DNA of 18,576 nucleotides from VMEP01 sp964414265 (lineage in GTDB: Bacteria; Patescibacteriota; Minisyncoccia; Phycocordibacterales; VMEP01), in contig CAYPVT010000015.1 in NCBI GenBank assembly GCA_964414265.1, positions 1-18,576 on the forward strand. Reading direction: 5' to 3'. The position numbers were made by a program, and so were the translations under genes. The first letter of the stretch is position 1, and each line of letters begins with the position of its first letter. Below, piece after piece: positions 1 to 7,379 of the stretch. The notes under the pieces are model-generated. The model searched no databases, was not told the DNA's origin, and saw nothing but the letters and a program-made list of their open reading frames with translations.

Positions 1-63
1 CTCTTATTGTGGGGCTTTTTTAGTTATACATTGCACTTGGAGCTAGAATTCGGGTCAAAAAAC

Positions 64-92
64 TTGACTTTTTATTTAAATCATGCTAATAA
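64..92 (+). promoter_or_regulatory. Promoter of the first lipoprotein gene
   Basis: TTGACT at 64-69, a 17-bp spacer and TAATAA at 87-92, preceded by TG at 84-85 (extended -10). The same layout, TTGAC(A/T) then ATGN directly before a -10 starting TA, occurs at 701-729 and 1933-1961. The RNA would begin near 99, leaving an untranslated leader of about 45 nt with a Shine-Dalgarno site. Confidence 0.6.
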
Positions 93-144
93 TATAGGCA
101 GATTTAAAAGCTTCTTTCTAAACCATTTCGTAGAGGAGATAGCC

Positions 145-642
145 ATGTCCAATATCAAGATGCTTTTCTCGGTGACGGCAATGCTCGCTCTCGCCGGGTG
201 TGCAACCCAACAGCAACAGGTTGAACGAACGACGTCTTACGAGCCAGTGATCATTGATCAAGAATGCCATATCGTCGGTGGCAAAGAAGTATGTCGTACC
301 CCTGAAAAGACAAGCGAGGGTAATGGCATGTTTCTGAATCACGAAGGTCGGTTGATCAACAAGCCACGGATTCCGAGTGAAATCGGAGCGGCGGTCGGAA
401 AGGCCGATGCTGCCAGACGTTTGGCTGCAGCTGAAATCATCGCTGCGTGCCTTGACGCGGGGGGTCGTCCGGAAGCCTGTGCTCAGGCAGCCGCACCGTA
501 TAGCGGTGTTGCTGGAGGCTCAAGCGGAGCAGGCGCCACTGGTTATCAAGGCTACCAAGGGCAAATTCAACCCTATCGTGGCCAGCAACAACGGCCACGG
601 GGTTGCCAGTCAACCTGGTCGATGTTCCCTAGCCTTTGCTAG
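145..642 (+). CDS. Small putative lipoprotein with Gly/Gln-rich tail
   Basis: 165-residue protein of unknown function. The open frame extends upstream to 7, but ATG 145 is preferred: GAGGAG lies at 133-138, a promoter lies at 64-92, and the protein then starts with a lipoprotein signal (Met-Ser-Asn-Ile-Lys, a hydrophobic stretch, and a Leu-Ala-Gly-Cys lipobox around residue 19). Lipidation on that Cys and export are inferred. The middle has four further Cys (two near residues 40-50, two near 100-112). An Ala-rich segment around 85-115 may be helical. The tail from about 118 is rich in Gly, Gln, Tyr and Ser with a repeated Gly-Tyr-Gln-Gly, so probably disordered. The gene is monocistronic, between its own promoter and the terminator at 665-690. 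Base composition is richer in G+C than the genes after 1990, as for its neighbour at 788. No family recognised. Confidence 0.75.
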   Translation: MSNIKMLFSVTAMLALAGCATQQQQVERTTSYEPVIIDQECHIVGGKEVCRTPEKTSEGNGMFLNHEGRLINKPRIPSEIGAAVGKADAARRLAAAEIIAACLDAGGRPEACAQAAAPYSGVAGGSSGAGATGYQGYQGQIQPYRGQQQRPRGCQSTWSMFPSLC

Positions 643-664
643 GATGCTCAGGTGAGCAAAACGA

Positions 665-690
665 GGGGTACGAGCAATCGTACCCCTTTT
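665..690 (+). terminator. Rho-independent terminator
   Basis: Perfect 9-bp stem (665-673 with 678-686), loop GCAA, then TTTT and a further T-rich stretch. It lies 22 nt after the stop of the first lipoprotein gene. Confidence 0.85.
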
Positions 691-700
691 AATTTTTATG

Positions 701-729
701 TTGACAAAACATGAAAATTATGATAGTCT
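701..729 (+). promoter_or_regulatory. Promoter of the second lipoprotein gene
   Basis: TTGACA at 701-706, a 17-bp spacer and TAGTCT at 724-729, with TGA at 721-723 as extended -10. The -10 is weak, but the placement of ATGATAG relative to -35 is identical to that of the promoter at 1933. It lies directly behind the terminator at 665-690. Confidence 0.55.
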
Positions 730-787
730 CTCAACAGAAATCAGTTTGGCAATCTTGCCGATTGAAAATTGAAAAGGAGGTGTCATC

Positions 788-1804
788 ATGACACGCAAAT
801 TGAATCTGTTGGCAAGCCTGTTTGCCGTGGTTTTCCTCTCGGCTTGTGCTGGCATGGAGACCAAAACGGGAAATACGGAACCTTCAACGAAGACGGTTCC
901 GGCGGTTACCCCGGATGACGGGGGCCGTTCCCCAGTCTCTGGGCGCATCAGGTTTGTGGATTGTCGTTCCGACGCCAAGGGAAACAATCTGGGTGAATGC
1001 ATTCCCTCAAACGAGGGGGCATTACCCAGAAAGACGGAATACAAGCTGGTGTCAAAGGTTGTCTCTCCGGTTCCTTCCAAAGGGGTTGGGGCTGACACTT
1101 TCGACAAAAAGGGGCAGTGTTTAGCCGCCCTTGAAAGCGGGGAGTATCGGTACTATGTACCGAAGGCGAAGTATTCGAAAAAGTTGCCGGCCGTGGACGG
1201 AGAAGGGCGTCAGGTTATGCCGATTGAAAAGGACGCCTGCGTTCACATGTTCACGGTTCATGGATGGCAGTGGGTTGCCCAAAAAGACGGCGACAAGTTC
1301 CGTTTTGATGTAAAAGACGGAAAACTCAAAATCTACGCACGCGATGACTGTGGCAATCCCGCCAAAGAGATCGCATACTTGCCAACCGGCAAGGAAGACA
1401 AGGTCGTGGAAAAGGAGTACCGGATTTTCGCCGTGGCGGGCCCCACCAAAGCGCCAGAAACTGGCTGGTACCGCAAGAGCGTTGTGGTAATGAAAGAAGT
1501 CATCACAGAAAGACCAGTTGCAGTCGCGAGTGGCTGTTACGACGGTTGCGGCGGCGGTGGCTACGTTGGCTTTAACGGATGGATCGGGAACAGTGGCGCT
1601 GTTATCGGCGCTCCGTATGTTGTTCAGCCGGCGCAAGCGTATGTTGCCGGACCAACGATTAGCGGCAGAACCTTGCCACAAGTTGCGCCGACAATCAGTG
1701 GTAACACGTTGCCACAAACCTCCTTCAGCGGCAGAACTTTGCCACAGTCGTCATTCAGCGGCAGAACTTTGCCACAAACCTCCTTCAGTGGCAGGACCAT
1801 GTAA
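788..1804 (+). CDS. Putative lipoprotein with C-terminal SGRTLPQ repeats
   Basis: 338 residues, function unknown. A strong Shine-Dalgarno (AAGGAGG, 774-780) precedes ATG 788 at normal distance. The N-terminus is a lipoprotein signal: basic start, hydrophobic core, lipobox Leu-Ser-Ala-Cys near residue 20. The central part (about 50-240) is soluble and charged, with scattered Cys and a Gly-rich Cys-Tyr-Asp-Gly-Cys-Gly patch near 250. The last 50 residues are imperfect copies of Ser-Gly-Arg-Thr-Leu-Pro-Gln, usually separated by Thr/Ser-Ser-Phe. Such a tail could be a disordered spacer or binding repeat (inference). Surface location is inferred from the signal. The gene is a single transcription unit between the promoter at 701 and the terminator at 1847. 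G+C is higher than in the genes from 1991 on, as for the gene at 145. No family recognised. Confidence 0.8.
   Translation: MTRKLNLLASLFAVVFLSACAGMETKTGNTEPSTKTVPAVTPDDGGRSPVSGRIRFVDCRSDAKGNNLGECIPSNEGALPRKTEYKLVSKVVSPVPSKGVGADTFDKKGQCLAALESGEYRYYVPKAKYSKKLPAVDGEGRQVMPIEKDACVHMFTVHGWQWVAQKDGDKFRFDVKDGKLKIYARDDCGNPAKEIAYLPTGKEDKVVEKEYRIFAVAGPTKAPETGWYRKSVVVMKEVITERPVAVASGCYDGCGGGGYVGFNGWIGNSGAVIGAPYVVQPAQAYVAGPTISGRTLPQVAPTISGNTLPQTSFSGRTLPQSSFSGRTLPQTSFSGRTM
1652..1801 (+). repeat. In-gene tandem repeat coding SGRTLPQ units
   Basis: Five imperfect in-frame copies encoding Ser-Gly-(Arg/Asn)-Thr-(Leu/Met)-Pro-Gln close the lipoprotein gene. The last three are about 30 bp each and nearly identical in DNA, pointing to recent slippage or unequal exchange. 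Copy number may differ among strains. Confidence 0.8.
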
Positions 1805-1846
1805 CAAGGTCCCCGTCGACAAGAGGAACAGTTCTTTGTTTGGAAC

Positions 1847-1878
1847 AAGGGAGGGCGTTTACGCCCTCCCTTTTTTGC
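1847..1878 (+). terminator. Rho-independent terminator
   Basis: Inverted repeat 1847-1858 / 1861-1872, G+C-rich, running into T6 and another T-rich run. It lies 43 nt after the stop of the repeat-tailed lipoprotein gene and marks the end of the G+C-richer segment. Confidence 0.88.
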
Positions 1879-1932
1879 TTTTTATGTTTTTTTCTTACAA
1901 GAATCTTTAAGTTTAGATAATTTCCCAACCCA

Positions 1933-1961
1933 TTGACTTTTTCTGTGTTTCATGATAGATT
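1933..1961 (+). promoter_or_regulatory. Promoter of the repeat surface protein gene
   Basis: TTGACT at 1933-1938, a 17-bp spacer and TAGATT at 1956-1961 with TGA at 1953-1955. It shares TTGACTTTTT and the ATGN-TA end with the promoter at 64. The RNA would start about 20 nt before ATG 1991. Confidence 0.6.
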
Positions 1962-1990
1962 ATTGACATTATAAAAAACCAAGCAATTAT

Positions 1991-3955
1991 ATGAAAAAAT
2001 CACTAATAAAAGCATTCTTTGTCGCAGTCACCGTTTTAGCAACGGGGGTTTTCGCAAGCCCTGTTTTGGCGGATAGCGTTACTTTTCGTGGTGACATAAC
2101 ATCAAGCATCGCCACTACTGCTGGTTATTATTTCTCATATAGCATTAGTGGTGGTTCTACTTCTGTAACACCAACAAGAAGTACTGCTGTTAATGGAACA
2201 CAGATTGTCTCAGAGACAGTTGATATTCCATGTAACTCTACTTATCAGTATCAATTGGTTTTCTGGGACTCTTCTACTCCTCAAAATATTTTTTATGCGA
2301 ATACTCAAAGCGCATCAACCCTCTCTTGTTCACAACAAAATCAAAATCAATCATCTCCAACAATAACGACTAACACCCCAACAAACGTTTCTAGTAACTC
2401 AGCAACATTTCAGGGTTCTGTTAATTCAAACGGAGGGGTTATGACAAATGTTTGGTTTGAGTGGGGTACATCAAATTCTTTTGGAAACACCACTCCACAG
2501 GTAAATGTTGGGACAGTTAATACAACGTTCTATTCAGTTAATAATTCCTTAAATCAAAATACAACCTATTATTACCGAGCAGTAGGACAAAATTCAGGTA
2601 GCGCTGTTGTTTACGGTGGAACTCAATCTTTTACAACTAATAACAACAATTACAATAATAATTGTGGTTATAACAACTACAACTGTAATCAAAACACAGG
2701 TCAAACACCTTTCGTGATGACTTACTCAACCGTACAAGAAGGTGATACGTTCGCAATTCTACAAGGATTTGTTGACCCAAACGGTAGCACAAATACTACT
2801 CGCTGGTTTGAATGGGGGACAAACTCTAGTTACTTTAGCAATACAACCCTTAAACTAAACCAAACTTCTTCTGGGACATTTACCCAGACAGTTAATGGTT
2901 TGAGCCCAAATACGACATATTACTACAGAGCTGTGGCTCAAAACTCAAACGGTAGTGTTTACGGGACTGTTATGTCCTTTGTGACGAACAGCAATAATCT
3001 TTACAATTCCTCATACAATTACGTTGGAGGTAGTCAGCCAACTGCGGTTACAACTCTTGCAACGGCAATTGGACAAACAACCGCTCGTTTAAACGGATTA
3101 GCATTTATTAACGGTGGCGTTTATACAAGTGGTTGGTTTGAGTGGGGAACAACAAGTTCTCTTGGTAATACAACCTCAACAAAAGGAATCGGTAGTGCCC
3201 CAACTCTCGCTTTCTCAGAGAGTCTATCTGGCTTAACTTCTGGTACGACATATTACTATCGCGCGGTTGCTCAAAACCAATACGGAACACACAAAGGAGA
3301 CATTATGAGTTTCGTTGTTAATGGTTCAAGTAATGTGTCAACATCAGTTATTGTCAGTGAACCAACCGTTACTACTTCAAAAACAACTTACGTTGCAACT
3401 GGTGTTTCTGGAAGTACAAAAACATCAGCAATAACCCTTTCGATTTCTTCAGATAGAGACAATGTCTCACGTGGAGACAGAGTCATCTTTACTGTTAACT
3501 ATCGCAACACCAAGACAAGCGAAAGCTTACACGACGTAGCTGTAAGAGTAGTCTTGCCTGGTGAACTTTCCTACGTTGACTCATCGAGAGGTTATTACAA
3601 CACCAAAGACAGAACTCTTACTGTTGATTTAAAGACTCTAGAACCAGGAGAAGCAGGATCGTTTACCGTTGAAACAACAGTAGATAATGCTATTGAAAGC
3701 GGAAAGGTTGTTGTGGTTAGTGTAGACATGGTTTACACAAGAGCAAACAACACCCAAGAAGAAGCAATTGCTTACGTTTTGTTAAACGGTGATTACTACC
3801 AGTCTTCAGGAGCAATGGCTCCAATCTTCGGTTCAAGCTTTTTACCAAATACACTACTTGGTTGGTTATTGTTAATCTTGATAATTCTTGGATTAGGAAT
3901 ACTTTCTAGGTACGCAGTTGATACATATAGAGCAAATAACGTTTCAGTAAAGTAA
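1991..3955 (+). CDS. Secreted, C-terminally anchored repeat protein (WFEWGT repeats and DUF11-like domain)
   Basis: 654 residues. A signal peptide (basic Met-Lys-Lys-Ser start, hydrophobic core, cleavage probable after Val-Leu-Ala near 27) is followed by three fibronectin-III-like repeats of roughly 110 residues. Each has Trp-Phe-Glu-Trp-Gly-Thr (near 155, 275 and 381) and, about 40 residues later, Asn/Gly-Thr-Thr-Tyr-Tyr-Tyr-Arg-Ala-Val. Between repeats 1 and 2 lies an Asn/Tyr-rich linker with Cys. Residues about 480-575 resemble a DUF11-type beta-sandwich (an isopeptide-like surface repeat). A hydrophobic helix near 622-643 with basic residues behind it anchors the C-terminus. The layout suggests a cell-surface protein for adhesion or an envelope layer; this role is inferred. 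No good Shine-Dalgarno site is seen before ATG 1991. Ser, Thr and Asn are very abundant. The gene stands alone between its promoter and the hairpin at 3971-4011. Confidence 0.8.
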   Translation: MKKSLIKAFFVAVTVLATGVFASPVLADSVTFRGDITSSIATTAGYYFSYSISGGSTSVTPTRSTAVNGTQIVSETVDIPCNSTYQYQLVFWDSSTPQNIFYANTQSASTLSCSQQNQNQSSPTITTNTPTNVSSNSATFQGSVNSNGGVMTNVWFEWGTSNSFGNTTPQVNVGTVNTTFYSVNNSLNQNTTYYYRAVGQNSGSAVVYGGTQSFTTNNNNYNNNCGYNNYNCNQNTGQTPFVMTYSTVQEGDTFAILQGFVDPNGSTNTTRWFEWGTNSSYFSNTTLKLNQTSSGTFTQTVNGLSPNTTYYYRAVAQNSNGSVYGTVMSFVTNSNNLYNSSYNYVGGSQPTAVTTLATAIGQTTARLNGLAFINGGVYTSGWFEWGTTSSLGNTTSTKGIGSAPTLAFSESLSGLTSGTTYYYRAVAQNQYGTHKGDIMSFVVNGSSNVSTSVIVSEPTVTTSKTTYVATGVSGSTKTSAITLSISSDRDNVSRGDRVIFTVNYRNTKTSESLHDVAVRVVLPGELSYVDSSRGYYNTKDRTLTVDLKTLEPGEAGSFTVETTVDNAIESGKVVVVSVDMVYTRANNTQEEAIAYVLLNGDYYQSSGAMAPIFGSSFLPNTLLGWLLLILIILGLGILSRYAVDTYRANNVSVK

Positions 3956-3970
3956 AATAGAGCATTTAAC

Positions 3971-4011
3971 AAGAAAGCCCCGGCATATCTAACAGATAGC
4001 GGGGCTTTCTT
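3971..4011 (+). terminator. Long hairpin terminator
   Basis: A 12-bp stem (3971-3982 with 4000-4011) continues after a small internal loop into a 5-bp stem (3986-3990 with 3994-3998). Its arms begin with an A-rich and end with a T-rich run, but the downstream tail is not T-rich, so efficiency is uncertain. It separates the surface protein gene from tsaE. Confidence 0.7.
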
Positions 4012-4018
4012 GTTGGTG

Positions 4019-4027
4019 TGTTAAAAT
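4019..4027 (+). promoter_or_regulatory. Possible -10 region of the tsaE-polA unit
   Basis: TGT followed by TAAAAT (4022-4027), ending 8 nt before ATG 4036. No Shine-Dalgarno is seen, so the mRNA would be leaderless or nearly so, as for several other genes here. No clear -35. Confidence 0.4.
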
Positions 4028-4035
4028 CGATTAAC

Positions 4036-4482
4036 ATGAAAAAGCTTTGCAAAAATATCAATGAAACTAAGGATTTTGCAGACAAAGTTCTTTCTTTAGC
4101 TCACAAAAAATCTTTAAAGAACGAGAAAGCAACCGTCGTCGCGCTTTCTGGTGATTTGGGTAGCGGAAAGACGGCAATGGTGAAAATTTTAGGAGAAAAG
4201 TGTGGAATAAAAGGGCGAATGCCATCTCCAACATTTGTTATTGAAAAGAGGTATATGGTGAAAAAGGGACTTCCTTGGGAAAAACTTATTCATATTGATG
4301 CGTATCGTCTTGGTAAAGAAAGTGAGATAATTCGTTTGGGTTGGAATGAAAATATTTCTAATAAAAAAAACATTATATTTATTGAGTGGCCAGAGAATGT
4401 TAAGAAAATAATTCCTAAAGATGCGCTTTGGGTTACGTTTTCACATAAAGGGGAGACTGCGCGTTTGATTGAAACAAAGTAA
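4036..4482 (+). CDS. tsaE: TsaE, tRNA threonylcarbamoyladenosine biosynthesis ATPase
   Basis: 148 residues, the family's usual size. TsaE is the P-loop ATPase that works with TsaB and TsaD to transfer threonylcarbamoyl to A37 of ANN-decoding tRNAs. Seen here: the Walker A Gly-Asp-Leu-Gly-Ser-Gly-Lys-Thr at residues 39-46, then the family signatures Ser-Pro-Thr-Phe-Val, His-Ile-Asp-Ala-Tyr-Arg-Leu and Phe-Ile-Glu-Trp-Pro-Glu in the right order. The frame is open to GTG 4018, but ATG 4036 is preferred because residue counts fit better and a -10-like box lies at 4022-4027. The stop shares one base with the polA start (TAATG), so translational coupling with polA is likely. tsaB and tsaD are not in the window. 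Confidence 0.93.
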   Translation: MKKLCKNINETKDFADKVLSLAHKKSLKNEKATVVALSGDLGSGKTAMVKILGEKCGIKGRMPSPTFVIEKRYMVKKGLPWEKLIHIDAYRLGKESEIIRLGWNENISNKKNIIFIEWPENVKKIIPKDALWVTFSHKGETARLIETK

Positions 4483-6842
4483 TGAAAAACAAAAAAACAA
4501 TAATTCTTTTAGATGCCCACGCGATTATTCATCGTGCTTATCATGCGCTCCCAGAATTCTCTTCCACTAAAGGTGAACCAACCGGAGCTCTTTATGGTCT
4601 TGTGGCGATGTTACTTAAAATAATTAAAGATTTAAAACCAGATTACATTGCGGCATGTTTTGATTTACCGGAACCAACTTTTAGACACGAGGCATACGGA
4701 GCTTACAAGGCAGGTAGAGCAAAAACAGAGAGTAATTTAGTTGCTCAACTTATTCGCGCAAGGGACGTCTTTACGGCTTTCGGTATTCCTTCGTACGAAC
4801 TTGCTGGTTTTGAGGCAGATGATTTGCTTGGAACTATCGTAGAGAAATTAAAAAAAGACAAAAATACACACATTATTATTGCTTCTGGTGATATGGATAC
4901 TATGCAGTTGGTTGATGACAAAAAAGTTCAAGTTTTTACCCTAAAGAAAGGAATTAACGACACTATTATTTACGACGAAGATGCGGTCATTGCTCGTTTT
5001 GGATTTCCACCAAAACTTATGCCGGATTACAAAGGATTACGCGGTGACCCATCAGATAATATTATCGGCGTCCCGGGTATCGGAGAGAAGACTGCAACTA
5101 CTTTAATACAAACTTTTGGAACTATTGAGAATATTTATAAAGCACTAAAAAAAGACAAGGAGGCTTTTGAGAAGGCGGGGATAAAAGAGAGAATGGTTGG
5201 GCTTTTGAAGGAACACGAAGAGGAAGCTTTTTTTTCAAAAACGCTTGCCGAAATAAGAAGAGACGCTCCGATTGAATTTTCTTTACCTGAAAAAGAATGG
5301 AAGGATAGTGTTGATTTGAATTTAATTGAAAAATTATTTATTGAACTCGATTTCAGGACGTTAAATGAGCGTGTTAAGAATTTATTTTCTTCAAGTAAAG
5401 AAGAAAAGGTGGTAGTGGAAGATACTTCTGCAACCAAAGAAGATATTGAAGAAGCGGCAATTGCTTTGTGGGTTGATAATTCTGAATATACAAATCCAGA
5501 CCGCGAAGAAATACTTTCAATTTCTGGTTCATCAACAATAGAAGAAGCGAAGAAAAAGATATTAGAAAGATTAGATGCTAATGGCCTCATGGAGATTTAT
5601 AAAGAAATAGAGCTTCCCCTTATTCCAATTATAAAAAAAGCAGAAGAGAAAGGAGTTGTTATTGATAAGGGTTATTTAAAAGAATTATCTCTTGAATACC
5701 ATAAAGAGCTTGAAATTCTTGAGAAAAAAATATGGAAACACGCTGGAAGGGAATTTAATATTAATTCCCCAAAACAGTTGGGTGAGATTTTATTTGATAC
5801 GCTTAATCTTTCTGTGAAGGGTCTTAAAAAAACTGAAGGCGGGGCGCGCTCAACTAGAGTTTCAGAATTAGAGAAACTTCGTGGCGCCCACCCGATTATC
5901 GAAGAGATAATGGCGCACCGCGAATGGCAGAAGCTTTTGTCGACATACATTGATGCTATTCCACCACTTGTTGCGGGGGACGGAAGATTGCATACGCACT
6001 TCCTCCAGGCGGGGACTACTACAGGGAGGTTCTCTTCAATTAATCCAAATTTACAAAATATTCCGATTAAGACTGAGGCTGGGCGGAAAATAAGAAAAGC
6101 TTTTGTTGCAGATAAGGGATATGTGTTGCTTGCTCTTGATTACTCTCAGATAGAGCTTAGAGTGGCAGCGATTCTTTCGGAAGACAAGGATTTAATAAAA
6201 ATTTTTAAAGACGGTGATGATGTTCATGCCGCTGTCGCCTCACGAGTTTTTGGTGTTAAAGAAGAAGACGTGACAAAAGAAATGAGAAGACAGGCTAAGG
6301 TTATAAACTTCGGAATTATTTATGGAATGGGAATAAATGCGCTTAAAGATAATTTAGGAGGAACTCGAGTTGAAGCAGAAGAGTTTTACAATCAATATTT
6401 CAAAAAGTTTCCAGGAGTTGCGGAGTATCTTGATAGTATAAAAAGAGAAGTGGCAAAGCTCGGCTACACCTCAACACTTTTTGGGCGACGTCGATATTTT
6501 CCGGCAATTAAATCTCCAATTCAGTATATTCGTGCCGGCGCGGAAAGAATGGCGGTAAACGCTCCAATTCAAGGAACAGCGGCGGATATAATTAAAATTG
6601 CTATCAAGCGTGCGGATGATGAAATTAAAAACAAAAAACTTTCTGATAAAGTGGAACTTCTTCTTCAGGTTCACGATGAATTAATTTACGAGGTAAAAGA
6701 GGGTAGTGAAAAAGAGGCTGCAAAAGTTATAGAGGACGCAATGGAAGGGGTGTTGAAGGATAAGGTGAAAAATCCTCATCAGGTGCCTGTTTTGGTTAAT
6801 GTATCTATGGGCAAGAATTGGGGAGAGCTGGAAGCAATTTGA
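4482..6842 (+). CDS. polA: DNA polymerase I without recognisable 3'-5' exonuclease
   Basis: 786 residues, shorter than E. coli Pol I (928). The 5'-3' exonuclease (FEN) domain spans about 1-290, with an early Leu-Leu-Asp-Ala-His, Glu-Ala-Asp-Asp-Leu-Leu near 110 and a helix-hairpin-helix (Gly-Val-Pro-Gly-Ile-Gly-Glu-Lys-Thr-Ala). A short linker of about 300-370 carries none of the acidic proofreading motifs, so 3'-5' exonuclease activity is probably absent. The polymerase domain follows: motif A Asp553 in Asp-Tyr-Ser-Gln-Ile-Glu-Leu-Arg, motif B RRQAKVINFGIIYG (602-615), motif C His-Asp-Glu with Asp732. Phe610 sits where Taq has Phe667 and E. coli Phe762, predicting normal discrimination against dideoxynucleotides. 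Role: Okazaki fragment maturation and repair synthesis. Translationally coupled to tsaE (1-nt overlap). Confidence 0.96.
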   Translation: MKNKKTIILLDAHAIIHRAYHALPEFSSTKGEPTGALYGLVAMLLKIIKDLKPDYIAACFDLPEPTFRHEAYGAYKAGRAKTESNLVAQLIRARDVFTAFGIPSYELAGFEADDLLGTIVEKLKKDKNTHIIIASGDMDTMQLVDDKKVQVFTLKKGINDTIIYDEDAVIARFGFPPKLMPDYKGLRGDPSDNIIGVPGIGEKTATTLIQTFGTIENIYKALKKDKEAFEKAGIKERMVGLLKEHEEEAFFSKTLAEIRRDAPIEFSLPEKEWKDSVDLNLIEKLFIELDFRTLNERVKNLFSSSKEEKVVVEDTSATKEDIEEAAIALWVDNSEYTNPDREEILSISGSSTIEEAKKKILERLDANGLMEIYKEIELPLIPIIKKAEEKGVVIDKGYLKELSLEYHKELEILEKKIWKHAGREFNINSPKQLGEILFDTLNLSVKGLKKTEGGARSTRVSELEKLRGAHPIIEEIMAHREWQKLLSTYIDAIPPLVAGDGRLHTHFLQAGTTTGRFSSINPNLQNIPIKTEAGRKIRKAFVADKGYVLLALDYSQIELRVAAILSEDKDLIKIFKDGDDVHAAVASRVFGVKEEDVTKEMRRQAKVINFGIIYGMGINALKDNLGGTRVEAEEFYNQYFKKFPGVAEYLDSIKREVAKLGYTSTLFGRRRYFPAIKSPIQYIRAGAERMAVNAPIQGTAADIIKIAIKRADDEIKNKKLSDKVELLLQVHDELIYEVKEGSEKEAAKVIEDAMEGVLKDKVKNPHQVPVLVNVSMGKNWGELEAI

Positions 6843-6856
6843 CGAAACCCTCCTTA

Positions 6857-6865
6857 TGGTAGAAT
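6857..6865 (+). promoter_or_regulatory. Extended -10 upstream of the methyltransferase gene
   Basis: TGG followed by TAGAAT (6860-6865), 15 nt after the polA stop. The box ends exactly 6 nt before an ATG at 6872 that opens a four-codon ORF. The methyltransferase start is 19 nt further. Confidence 0.5.
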
Positions 6866-6871
6866 AAACAC

Positions 6872-6886
6872 ATGAGTAACGAATAG
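6872..6886 (+). CDS. Four-codon upstream ORF (MSNE)
   Basis: ATG AGT AAC GAA TAG. Its ATG sits 6 nt after a -10 box, the leaderless position seen elsewhere in this window. The sequence around it recurs almost exactly at the real gene start 19 nt later (AAACATGAGTAATG). It is either a tiny leader peptide or the relic of a 19-bp duplication; expression is unproven. Confidence 0.3.
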   Translation: MSNE

Positions 6887-6890
6887 AAAC

Positions 6891-7367
6891 ATGAGTAATG
6901 GAAAACATAAAATAAATAAATTAATAGTATATTCGCCGATGATGTTTATGATGGCTTTATTAGCAGGGGCTATTGCCGATTACTGGAAACACATAGAAAT
7001 TGTTAATTTTGAGAATGCTAGCAAGATTGGTTTAGTTTTTATGTTTGTCGCATCAGCGTTAATTTTGTGGGCAGGGAAAAGTGGTAGGAATTTTCTAAGA
7101 GCCGTAGAAGAGAAAGTTGGGCCAGTTGAAAAAGAAGTTTTTACTTACGGACCGTATAGCATTTCAAGAAACCCAACTTACTTAGGTCTTATACTTTTAA
7201 GTATCGGTTTTTCTTTTGTAATGAATTCTCTTGCACTACTTGTTGCCTTTCTTCTTTCTTTCTTTTTTGTTAATTACATAATACTTCCAGCAGAAGAGGA
7301 TTTATTAGAAAAAAAATATGGCGAAGCTTACCGCGAATATAAAAAAATAGTTCGTCGTTGGTTTTAA
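6891..7367 (+). CDS. Membrane methyltransferase, isoprenylcysteine/phospholipid methyltransferase (ICMT/PEMT) type
   Basis: 158 residues, four or five hydrophobic helices. The C-terminal half carries the family signature: Gly-Pro-Tyr-Ser-Ile-Ser-Arg-Asn-Pro-Thr-Tyr-Leu-Gly, then a hydrophobic stretch, Pro-Ala-Glu-Glu-Asp, and Lys-Tyr-Gly-Glu-Ala-Tyr-Arg-Glu-Tyr before a basic end. In this family these residues bind S-adenosylmethionine at the membrane face. Bacterial members are of mostly unknown substrate; protein prenylcysteine is unlikely in bacteria, so a lipid or small hydrophobic substrate is more probable (inference). ATG 6891 lies 46 nt after polA and holA starts 12 nt after its stop, so the three may be read together. 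No Shine-Dalgarno seen. Confidence 0.82.
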   Translation: MSNGKHKINKLIVYSPMMFMMALLAGAIADYWKHIEIVNFENASKIGLVFMFVASALILWAGKSGRNFLRAVEEKVGPVEKEVFTYGPYSISRNPTYLGLILLSIGFSFVMNSLALLVAFLLSFFFVNYIILPAEEDLLEKKYGEAYREYKKIVRRWF

Positions 7368-7379
7368 AAGATATTTTCT

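Noticed and set aside
1121..1717. 198-residue minus-strand ORF
   Set aside because: Shadow of the repeat-tailed lipoprotein gene, which has promoter, Shine-Dalgarno, signal peptide and terminator on the plus strand.
4018..4035. GTG start for tsaE
   Set aside because: The GTG lies within the -10-like TGTTAAAAT stretch, and ATG 4036 fits the family's N-terminus better.
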